Assembly (NCBI RefSeq): GCF_048544455.1
Contig: NC_133538.1
Coordinates: 438,896,311 to 438,960,310, forward strand
DNA: 64,000 bases
From: Silene latifolia
Taxonomy: Eukaryota; Streptophyta; Magnoliopsida; Caryophyllales; Caryophyllaceae
Direction of reading: 5' to 3'
The notes beneath the pieces are model-generated. The model did no database searches and was not told the origin of the DNA. It saw only the letters and a list, made by a program, of their open reading frames with translations. Positions within the stretch are counted from its first letter, which is position 1, and each line of letters starts with the position of its first letter. Below are positions 23,801-35,800 of this stretch, piece by piece. The translations under genes and the position numbers were made by a program.

Positions 23801-26800
23801 CTCACCACCAGACCCAATGCGACCCAATGCGAGTGGTGTTAGAGGGAATGGACATCCTGCATCAGGCCATTGAAAGCTTGAGGAAGGACAATCAAGATCT
23901 CAGGAACCAGATCGCAATGGTGGCACAGGCTGGGCATCTGCTCCACTACCTCCACCTTCTGAGGCCCCAGTTTCAGCCACAAGTGGAGGATTGTTCCGTC
24001 AGAACTGGTAACCAGATTGGATCTCGAAGGAGTACCACCCAGAGGGGCCATCGAGCCCAGCGGATTAGGGTTCCTGTCTTTTGATCGCCCACCCAGTCTG
24101 CAGCAGACTCCAGGTAGTAATTTGTATAATAGCATGCCAGGGACTAACTTGCAATCTCTTGCGGAACACCCGTCCGGCGGAACAGTAACAGATGGAATCC
24201 AGGATCCAAAGACTAACGTGATGAATCCAAAGAAGTCGTCATTTCTCTGAGGAACCTGGCTCGAGGAACCTCCTCTCGGCAGCACCGAATGCCAACCAGG
24301 AACCATTATTTACACCACACCTTTGGCGAGTCAACCAGTGCAATCGGTTCCCGGGAGGAACCTGTTTCAAGGTACAAATGCTGTTGTTGCTCTTTTCCAC
24401 CTCCCTCTAATCCTCTTGCAGAACAGGTAGCTTACTCGGAGCAAAGTAGCCGGGAGTTAAGGGAGATTTCGGAAGACGACCCCTGGAGAAGGCAAGACGC
24501 AATAGCTACGCAGACTCCCCTTTTTTGGATGACATAGCCCTCGTTGGTGTCCCCAAAGGATGTGTACCGCCAACCATGACACTCTACGACGGGACCACTG
24601 ATCCTCTCGATCACATCAACCATTACAAGCGAAAAATGATGGTGATAACCGCAACAGGGTCCCTAAAGGAAGCTTGTATGTGCAAGGGGTTCGGTCCACG
24701 TTGTCCGGAGCGACCTTGCGATGGTTCGTCAACCCGCCAACAAGAGCATAGCCGCTTCGCCGACCTAGTTAACGCCTTCCACCAAAGCTTGCCACAAAGC
24801 CCGCAAAACCGTAAAAAGCAAACCAAATGACCAGACGAATAGTGCAGGACCGGAGGAGACTACCCGAGATTTCCCGAACAGGTTCAACAGGAGAAGGTAG
24901 CAATTCCCCTCTGTGACATAGCCACGGCTATCGAAGCCTTCCGCCAAGGACTCCACCAAGATTCGATTTATACAAAGACCTAACCAAGTACCCACGCACT
25001 ACCTTCGAGGAAGTACAAACAAAGGCAATCGTCGTTATGCGGGCCGGAGGAAGACTCGGGCCCGAGAAGGGCTACCTATGGTGCTAACCATACATCTAGA
25101 GAGGCTCTTGTGGCAAACCAGATTCGGGAGAACCATTGTTCCATCTGAGGTGGAAGTCAGTGTAGTAGTGGTACGACAGCAGGAAGAAGCTCAAAGATAC
25201 ATTATACTATGTCGTTAAGTCTCTCGCTACCGCATGAACCGAGTGCGGAGGGGACCCGATCGTCCAAGCTTGAATAGTCCCCGAAAGTCAAGCACCAAAC
25301 CATCCAAAACCAGACAGATCCCATGTCATGCGGACCGAAATCAAAGGCGACGCGCTCATTACTGGGGCAACATCCAAGTCCCACCAAGATTTTTACGGAT
25401 CCAATAGATAATCATACTAGCCGGAAGATCCATCGACGACTCGCTTCCGAATAACATTCAGATAGAACAATTTCTGGAGGATCAACAAGGAGGTGAGGTA
25501 TTCAGTGGTTGGTTGTTCGTTATCTTGCATTGTGATCCTTGGCAGGGTAGAGATCCATGGTCTGGGAGGTAGTGCATGTCGTTGAACCATCAATGAGTCC
25601 GATCCAGGACATATGCAAAGAACTGAATCTTTGAAACACCAAATTCTCACAGATAAAATGAAATAACTGGAAGAAAAAATTTGTAAACAGTAGCTGCAGG
25701 AACCAGGGGCATTCTACAACCCACCCGGAATATAACCACTTATTGCTCAAAGAAAGAAAGGTGATCGGTGTCGGGGAATTTTCGCATGCCCTCCACAAAT
25801 AAGCTCTGCAAGACATGCAGGGGGCAAGAGCCTCTCCAACAATTCGCCAAATAGATCGCATATTTTGGTACATAGTCGACCGGATGCAACTCCACCGATT
25901 CCGTGTTTCGGGCTTTATCGCAAGACTCTCTCAATTTTTAAGACAAATATGTTGGTACACGATCTACACGATACAACTCGCTGTCTCGAGGTTTTGCTAA
26001 GAGATCCTATCTTTCTAAGAGCCCTAATTTCTTATTAAACTAAAAAAAAAAAAAAAAAAAAAAAAAGCTAAAAAAATTCCGTTTTAGGTTCCTACTCAAA
26101 TCTTTTGACTTTAACTTCCGTTAGCATGCTCAAACTTTTGAACTATAAATAACTTTTACCATGTTTTAAGCATTATGAATCTTAAACCCTAAGCATTTCC
26201 GAAATCATGTGTTTTGGAGAAAGGAACTTGCAAAAACTAATCTGATGGAATTTATATGTCTATACAGGTGGGGCCTATGGCTGAGTACCCATAGATCGTA
26301 CGAACGAGCCTTCTGTAGTACTCAGCACCCATGCAAGCGGGGCCCCTCTGACCAGAGTAGGCAATTGAATCCTAGAGCCTCCAATCAACGAAGGCCTAAA
26401 AAAACAACGAAAAAAGGTGCACGCACGATAAAACAAAAGTACGCCAGAAACGGCAGAATACAAAACAAACGATAGAACACTCGCGACATTATAACACACG
26501 CTCAAACGTGATAATTCTCACGACACATTGATAGACATTGCATTCATAGCATATAAAGGTCACATCGTGTTTAGCCACCATATAAAGTGGATCATGCATT
26601 AGTATATTGTCGCATACACCTATGTTGCATCATTGACATTTACCTGCATACTAATTGCAGGAGCAAGTTCTGCTCGAGGTTCTCACCACCAGACTTACCC
26701 CTGACACTCAGAGGCAGAACGGTAAAGTCAGGAGGAGGCTGGTCCCAGCTCGACCCAACATCCATAAGCTTTCATGAGCGGGACCCGGCGTCCATCGCCT

Positions 26801-29800
26801 TCATCAAGATCCTTCAAAGATCTACTAGCTCGGCCAACCATAAGCTTTCATGAGCGGGACCCGGCGTCATCAAAGACCACCAAAGATTCCATATGTCGAT
26901 ATCTACAAAGCATCTACTTTGTCTGCTACCTCCGAGTAGGAGAACCGTATAGAGCCTGGAAGAAGATCCTGGAGGAGGCAGCTTTGCCTACCTGTCAACC
27001 TCACTCCAATGAGAATCTACCAGCAGCGCTCCGCCTGCCTGGGTACCTACATAGCCTTACTTCCAAACCAGCACAAACAAAGAGACCGAGAAATTAGTCT
27101 GCCAGAGCCGTATACAACGGTCCAGTAAGAGCGAGCAGATTAGACCACCAGGGGCCTTGAGTAAAAATCTCGAGTACAAGTCTGGTACAGAGAAGGGGTT
27201 CAGAACTATGCCCGGTGTATCCAGCAGGCAGGTATTTGTTATGACAAAATGACAACAACATCAAGAACCTCAAAGACTAATTTCCCTCCTCATCTTGAGG
27301 CTGAGGAGGAAAATTGGGGGCAATTGTTATGGGCAAAATTCACATTTTCATATCGGTACACGTGGCAAGCAACAAGTGGACAATCGAGGCTTGGGAGGAT
27401 TAATGTCGTGGACGAATATGAGTCATATGATGGTTTAAGGGTCAACTCACATACTTCCTATTTTTGGGCGACTGGACATAGAAGTCGAGGAGCCTGGTTT
27501 TGGAAGAGCTTGATTCTGGAATAGCCTCATTCCGGAGGATCCTAACTCTGGAGGAGCTTGACTCTGGAAGAGCCTCATTACGGAGGATCCTGACTTTGGA
27601 GGAGCCTGATTCTGGAGGAGCCTAATTCCGGAGGAGCCTAATTCCGGAAGAGCCTGAGGAAGCGAAACCCTAGAGGAAGCAGCTATATGAGAGGAATAAA
27701 GATTAGCATTAAAAGGGGGAGAAAGTTGGGGAATTAGTCAATAACGGCTAACATAAAAATAGGGATTGGAGAGTATAATATGGGTTTAATGGAGGATTTG
27801 GTCAAATAACGGCTAGCATTTAATGAGGCATTTAGTTGAGCATTGAGTGGAGCATTTAAGAGGAGATTTACAACACACTTAATGTGAGTAAAAGCAATAG
27901 TCAAAGGAGTTAATGGTCAGCTTATTTGACTCCTAAAAATGAGGTAACCGCCCGGAATCTAGGAAAGCAGATTCGGAGGAGCCTGTTGAGCCGAACCCTA
28001 AAAGAACAACTATAAAAGGAAGAGCAAATTCATCGAGGGACATTCCATTCCAAGGCAACACACAACAACAAGACTACATCACCTTCATCCTAAGAATTAT
28101 TTCCGTCAATTACTAGAGAAAATACCATTGTTATTTCCTTACTTGCTAAAATATTCCGATTATAGTGCTAATATTGGCGGGATTCCGACTCCCCCCGCGG
28201 CTGTTCCCACACCGGGTTTTCCGCGTCACCAAAAACTCCTTGCGTCGATCTTTCGTTCGTTGTCTTTTATTTTAGTTTGCACCGTGATTCCTTTGATTCG
28301 CTCGTAGTTATAGACGATCACTTTGACTCACTAATCGAAACAACTAACCGGTAAATTTTTACCAAAACAAATATCATCGAGAAAAAAAAGTAAAAAAAAA
28401 AAAAAACGAACATTATAAGGTAGTGATTCAGAAGCGCAAATTCAAGTGAGTTGACTGTGACCTTTTCAAGAATTAAAGAAGAATACTGGACATTCCCAAT
28501 GAGAGAGATAATTGATCTGTTCTGCAGTAAGTTGACAACTGCAATCTTTTCCAGCTCTTCTACCACACGATCAAGCTCCTGGCATAGAAACACATACATT
28601 TAGGCCCCAATCTCATATCAACTTAGGAAAGTGATTTGACAAACAAATGAATATTGCATTGAAAAGCCCCTTCTCCATAGTATAACTCAGCACAATTGAA
28701 TAATAAACTTATAAAGCTTCATACTCTTGCCTGTTGAATCAATTCTCTGCTCCAAAGCTTTGATGGATCTAAGGTGAGTGATATACTGACTTCACTCGTA
28801 GCAACAACATCAACTGAGATCCCTAAATCTTTTAAAATTGAAAACACCTGCAGAGATTACACATAAAATATAGTTATACATAAAGGCAGCCAACAGGGAA
28901 TTAAAAAAATGAACAAGAGGATACAAGGAGTTGGTTTTCTGACCTTTGCAAGGAAGCCAAACTGACCAAGCATGCGAGTACTAGCAATATCCAGCATGGT
29001 AACATTACGCTTTAACACTATACTAGTCAATAAAACCTGTTATTTGAATAGAAGTATATTGTCAGTGACGATAATGCTAGAAATCAGCTATCCAGAACCA
29101 ATCCAATGCAAACCTCACTCATATCTCGTGTCCTGTTAATGAGTGTCCCAGGAGCTTTGGGGTTGTAAGAATTTTTCACTCTGACAGGAACATCCCCATC
29201 CCTAGCAGGCCTCATGGATTGAGGATGCAAAACCTGCACATAACGCACTGTTTAATCAAACACCAATAACCTTCAGAGCGTTTGCCTATGGTATCTACAA
29301 AAAACTCGGTAAATAAAATAAACACAACAAAAAGGGCATCCAAGGCTTCTTTTGTTTTTCTTGATGTTTCATGAAGTTTCTCACTACAAATGAAGAGTGA
29401 CAATGCTAACTATCCTCTATGAAGGATTTAAGGAAAGAAAAGCAACAGTGAGATCACATCAAATGCTAACCTGTGCCCCAAAATAAGCAAGTTCAGCAGC
29501 CTCATCAAAAGTCAGGAAGGGTACAGGTTGAGCTTGAGAACATATTGTTGGATCACAGGTCAAGACTCCATCAACATCTTTCCATACCTGAAAGTTCAAC
29601 ATATTGTGATTGTTTGAGTACAGAAACGAACAAGCTTGTACAGAAAATATCACAGATAACTTTCACAATAATCAACACAGTACTCAAATATTAATGCATG
29701 AACACTATAATCAACCTGTATCTCCCGTAATCCCAGTGCTTTTCCAAGGGTTGTAGCTGTTAAATCGCTGCCGCCCCTACCCAGTGTTGTGATAGCACAG

Positions 29801-32800
29801 GACGTGCAACCCTATATAGTTAAAAAATAATGAATAAATCAAATACAATCTCACAGTCAGAGAATCTGTGACTGAAGAGGTAAAACAATGGAAACGAAAA
29901 TTGGCATACCTTCCCGAGGAAACCTGTGACTATGGGAATTGCAGGATCAGCCTCCCAATCATCACGTAGTCTCTTGGATAAAGCTGGATATGTTGCTTCT
30001 AAAATATCCGCATTGGTGAACTCATCCGTTGTAATAAAGCCAATATCAAATGCATCATACTGCAAAGCTCTAATCAGTAACAGCTGATGAACTCAAGGAC
30101 ACAACAAGCCAGCGAAAGAAGTGCTTGCAGGAAGTATTAAATTATAATTTACAAATTTATTTATTCCTATTAGTTAAAGTGTGAGCCTGAAAATGAAAGA
30201 TGCTGGACTTGTTATTTATCCAGAAAAAGGCATAAAAATCAGTGTCTACGAAATATTTTTTTGTCGTTTTACTGTTTACGTCTGCTCATCAATGTTGTTA
30301 TTTTCATTTTCAAATGTAAGTCATACTTCATGGGAAGTTTGATATTAACTATTTTCATTTTCTAGCTTCTTAGATTCAAGAAGATCATCTCTTACTAAGA
30401 CATGTCCACAAAGCTTGAATTCTTGCCACACGATAAAGTAAAGTTATACATTAGGTTCAGCCTCAAAGAAGCAGGTTACAACACAAAAGCACGTGTCTGA
30501 CTGTATAGTTACAAAGTCAAATATTAGGTAAATATATTCCAGATGAACAATAGTTTAAATTTTGGTCTAAAATGAAGTGTCGAAGTGTCGTGCCATATCG
30601 GACACAATGCGTATCGGATACGCGATACGGCAGCTAAGTGAAGTATTGGAGTAAGTTACAATTCAGAAAATTGGCTAAAAACATGGAGAAAAGTGCCAAT
30701 ACGTTACAATTCAGAAAATTGGCTAAAAACATGGAGAAAAGTTAGCACTTTAGTAATCAAATATGAGCACAGTACACAGGTATGAAACTGGCCCCAACTT
30801 TATATGTACATTCAATGGGTAGTTTACAACAAGCAATTACTTTCATTTACAACACAATGAACTTCATATATCACATTTAGGGGGGGTGTTTGGTTCAAAA
30901 GGTCGGAATGCGATTCCATGGGGGAATGGATTTAGAACCCCATACATATTAATTCTTGTTTGGTTACTCTATAATTGTATGGAGGGGGGATGGAGATTGA
31001 TGTTGGAACTTGGAAGTAATGCAAAGACTAGTAATGTTGTCTAAATACATTACATCATAGAGAAGCCTTCCATTTTCCTCGTAACAGAATCTCTACACTT
31101 TCTCCACTACTTGCATGATTATAGCCACTAACTCCATGTTTTTGGCCCATGTTCATGGTGGTGGTTAGGCCGCTAACTTTGTGGTTATGGTGCTAATTAA
31201 CCACTATAAATAGAGAAGTATAGTCATTTGAGAAATACACATCTTCCATATATCTCTACTACCTTCTCTATAAATTTTGAGCATACCATATGAGTTCCAA
31301 CTCCTAATAGTTGAGTACACAACTTTTAGGAGTGTTGTGTGACCCCTTGGGGGACAACGCCTATATCAATTTGTACCGTAGTCGGAGCGATTTCGTTTCT
31401 CATTCAATGGCCTCCATACCACGACAAAACAACATATATTCTCTCAATATATCTTTGCCCCTATAGTGATCTATATTTCCAACAATTGAGAAACGAAATT
31501 TTTGTCGTTATTATTGTTGTTGTGTTCATCATTTTTGTCATTGGAATTATTTCTATTGGTAAAAAAATATTGCTCTTCGTGTATAAGAATCAGGCCGCGG
31601 AGGGTGAGACAGCAGTTCGGTATTTTGGCCATAACTCGGTCTCTAGAGCTTTGTTTGAGGCGTGTAATATGGCGTTGGAAAGCTAAGAAGAAGGGCCACA
31701 ACTTTGTAGTTGGAGTCGTGAGCAGATTCGTTCATCTACCATCCTTAAAATGGACAGCAATGTCGTGGTAGTATGCTGAAAGTTTTTATGAAGACTTATA
31801 AAAGAATGGTATTATACTATTATCTACTATAATTTTATTGCTCAATTCCGTTCTTGTGGTTAAGGTATGTTCTCGAGACTTTCCTTTAAAATATTTATGA
31901 TTATAAATATGAAGGTTTGGTCAAATTATATATGCCTTAATCATTCGTATGTTTAAGCTACTACTTTATTTGGTATGATATGTCTATAATCTTGGCAAAA
32001 TTACTCTTTGATAATTGATTTCAAGAATATGTGAATGATATTGTTCCAAGATTTTTGATTGACAAGTAGCTAGAATGATTGAGTCCCAGAGATATTATTA
32101 TGTGTATCATATGTATATCAAGCAAAATATTTCCCACATTTGGATCGATTATTTAGTTTTAAATATGAAGTGAATTAAAATTGATACTTGGGTAATGAAC
32201 CAATGTGGGGGTTAAATATTTTGTTTTCACTTGATATATTATCTTGGATATATTTGTGTGACAAACAATTGAAAATGATTAATTGTCAAAGCTTCATAAG
32301 AGTAAATTATGGAAAATATAAATTTTCATGTACGATTATATAATATCTAAACGTTGAGATGATTAATGAATGAATAATGTGTATATTTTGTTTGAACGAT
32401 TATATTTGTCACTAATTTGTGGCATGACAAGATGTGGAGGAAGACGTTAACTTATTTGATAAAATTATTCATTAAGTTTAGAGTTGATATCTTATACTTT
32501 GTGAAGAGTATGTATATCTCTGTATGTGAGGGTGTATAGAAAATGATGATCGTATGTTTTATACGTGACTAATTGAACCAAATGTAGATTTGTTGGCTAA
32601 TGGCTATAAATAATGGTTGCGTAAGGTTCAATTATTTATGTTATACTTGGCTTACACCACACTATATGAGATTATGATGATTTTATGTGTAAGAAGTAAA
32701 ATTCTTTTTGTAAAATGTGGATTTGCAAAGAGAAAGTATAAGTGAAACAATCATCATATCGAGATTATTCGTTGATAAAAAGAGAAAATAACAAAGAAGA

Positions 32801-35800
32801 TTATTTGTTCTTTTAAATGACGTTAGAGTGGAACTTTATATTTAATTAGAACAATGATGCTTATGAGTTATAAGAGAACATGTTTTGACTATTCTGAGAA
32901 GTCTTACATGTATAATTATTATTTACTCAATGTAGCTTGTGCATTTAGTACATTATGTTTGTATACTCATTACCAAAAATGATTATTCACATTTGATTGA
33001 GTGCCTAAGGTGCAATATTGAGAATTAAACTGTGTTGGATATCTAGAAAGATATTGTATCGAATAAAAGGTAATGATTGACGATACGATGAGATCTATGT
33101 TTATTACATTTTCACATGTTATGGTGATTTTATTTTATGTCTGTTGAGAAGACTATTATAACCTTGTGGTTAAGGCATATTAACCTTGCAGGGTAAATGC
33201 ATAATGATAGTGAAGCTATTATTAGTTGCTACTCAATTGTGGGGGCATGAAGTTTTGCCTAATGTTTATATTTAACATAATGCTAATATCAACTTAATAA
33301 TGCTAAAATAATGTGTATAGTGACTTGCAGATTTACACATTTTATGCAAATTTGAGATTTGAGATAGTTGATTGAGAATTATACGCTCACAAATTATTTT
33401 TGTGAAATTTGAGCGGAGGATATTTATTTCTAAAGCTAATGGACTAAGAAAGAAAAGAAGTCCTAGAATTGTCGAGGGGAATGGGCCAAAAGCCTATTAG
33501 TTGAGGAATTTGTGGTGGATACCGGAACTTGCTTATGTAAGGGTGGTCTAACGAAGCCATAGATAACTCATACTTGTGTACACATCCCATTCCTATGACA
33601 TGTACACTACACTATGTTTGGAAGGTTAAGCAAATAGCTCTTAATGGTCTTATAGCCCAAAATTGGGTGGTTTAACAAAGCCATAGATAACTCATACTTG
33701 TGTACACATCCCATTCCTATGACATGTACACTACACTATGTTGGAAGGTTGAGCAAATAGCTCTTAATGGTCTTATAGCCCAAAATTGGGTGGTCATTGT
33801 GAGACAGACTTGATAAGATCACCGTAATGATGGAGGTTGAGATATTTCTCTTAATGAATCTATATTCTTTATTTGGGTGGTCCTAGTGAGAAGGACTTGA
33901 TGGATTCACCGCTATGTTGAATGGCTGAGCCTTAGAGCTTTTAATGAATCTATATCCCTTTATTTGGGTGGTCCTATTGAGAAGGACTTGATGGATTCAA
34001 CGCTATGTTGAGAGGTTGAGCCGTAGAGCTCTTAATGATTCTATAGCTCATGCGTGAGTGGTCTATATGGAGATAGACTTGTTGGAATCACCTACGTGAG
34101 TGTGAAGAATTGGCCTCCTTCTATGAGAAACTAGGCTATCTCTCTAGAGCACTCATGAGAATCCCAAGGTTCATTTGGCCGTAAAGTTGTTGAATTGTAT
34201 TGCGGAACTCGTTTGGAACTTAAGGTGAGATACGTGTTTAGAATTTACCCCGGAGTCTTAAGAGTTCAAGATTTGTTCACTCTCTAGGTGATGAAAGAAT
34301 AGTTCCATTTCACTATGTGTTAGTTCAAATCGAAAGATACTAATGCTTAAGTATTAATCCATATTAATATGCTCATAATTTTGTCTATCATTTGCATTAG
34401 TGGGGGATTGTTGGAAGTAATGCAAAGGTTAGTAATGTTGTCTAAATACATTACATCATAGAGAAGCCTTCCATTTTCCTCGTAACAGAATCTCTACACT
34501 TTATCCACTACTTGCATGATTATAGCCACTAACTCCATGTTTTTGGCCCATGTTCATGGTGGTGGTTAGGCTACTAACTTTGTGGTTATGGTGTTAATTA
34601 ACCACTATAAATAGAGAAGTGTAGTCATTTGAGAAATACACATCTTCCATATATCTCTACTACCTTTTCTATGATAATTTTGAGCATACAATATGAGTTT
34701 CAACTCCTAATAGTTGAGTACACAACTTTTAGGAGTGTTGTGTGACCTTGAGGGACGACGTCTATATCGATTTGTACTGTAGTCGGAGCGATTTCGTTTC
34801 TCATTCAGTGGCCTCCATACCACGACACAACAACATATATTCTCTTAATATATCTTCGCCCTTATAGTGACCTATATTTCCAACAATTGAAACTAGAGAG
34901 GGAAAGGTGGGAATGGGATTCCTAGTGGTTGAGGTGTAATTAGAATCCACTAGGTTTCTAACTCCAATCCAAAATGCTCTAACTAAACACTAGAATTAGT
35001 CAAATCCATTTCATTCCACCCCAACTCCCCCCCAACCAAACACCCCCTTAATACCTTGAAAGAAGATGATTTGGGTTTGGTTAGAAGCAGTAGAATGGGC
35101 TGGAAGAAATGGACCTTCCTAATGCAACCACACAGAAAATAACCGACGGATTGAGTGGATCCATATGAATATATGATATATGAAAATTTGACTGAGCATA
35201 TAGAAGAGTTGGCACTTGAGTGTAAAATTGTGACACTAAATTGGTAAAGGATATGAAATGAAGAATAGGAAGCAAAGAACCTACTTGACGGGTTTTAACG
35301 CCACGAGAGTTCAAATAGGCTGCAAAAATGCGGGTAGACATACACTCCCCAAAAGAAACAAGATAGTCCGTAGTGCGAGGAGTAAGCTCTTTCGTCCTCC
35401 CAATGGCCTTAAGAAGCTCCTCTAATTCTTCAAGATGAGCTGCCATTAATTAAAGACAACAGAATTTTCATGAACATTCATCGGAAATACACTATATATG
35501 TCATGGGTAGAAGGGTGCATACATTTGAGGCGTTGAGAATTATTGTTGTTTTTTTTTTTTCTATATAATGATGTGTGTGTCATCACCTCTACTCTTGATT
35601 TCCACATTTAGTTTATTGCCATTCGAGTAGACCTTTCCATTTTATTTTATTTTTAAATAGAATTTTCACAGTTTAATAAGGTAGTTGAGTTTTGGTGTGA
35701 TACTTTTATAATTCTTATTTAATACGCGTGTATCCGTCTCAGTCATATGGTAAGTGGCCTGGGGGAGGGAAAGAAATTACAGGAGATAACGGAAGGCGGA

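Larger units (their letters stand above)
22375..28369 (+). mobile_element. Non-autonomous Tat-type Ty3 retrotransposon in aspartate kinase intron 10
   Basis: 5995 bp with LTRs 22375-23416 and 27325-28369, TSD AATAT at 22370-22374 and 28370-28374, PBS after the left LTR, degraded gag at 23491-25190 and no protease, RT or integrase. It lies antisense to the host gene. Its left edge is only 23 bp upstream of the exon 11 splice acceptor. The LTRs differ by few changes, so insertion appears fairly recent. Confidence 0.93.
31001..34885 (+). mobile_element. Non-coding LTR retrotransposon (LARD-like) nested in the MITE
   Basis: 3885 bp with LTRs 31001-31484 and 34409-34885, termini TGTTGG...CCAACA and TSD ATTGA at 30996-31000 and 34886-34890. 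The interior (31485-34408) has no gag or pol domain; the short frames near 31339-31771 match nothing recognised. A purine-rich GTGGGGGAT precedes the right LTR, giving plus orientation, antisense to the host gene. No standard PBS is seen after the left LTR. The lineage is not assignable. Confidence 0.88.
30890..35047. mobile_element. Tourist-like MITE (PIF/Harbinger), split by an LTR element
   Basis: The left end is GGGGGTGTTTGGTT, the right end AACCAAACACCCCC, with TTA on both sides (30887-30889 and 35048-35050). Without the inserted LTR element 31001-34885 and one ATTGA copy, the MITE is about 268 bp. It is related to the element at 36938-37223. It lies in intron 3 of aspartate kinase. Confidence 0.85.

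Noticed and set aside
35081..35446. Aspartate kinase exon 3 as a separate 121-aa gene starting at its own Met
   Set aside because: Only 35285-35439 is coding, joined in phase 1 to exon 2. The rest of the open frame runs into intron 3.
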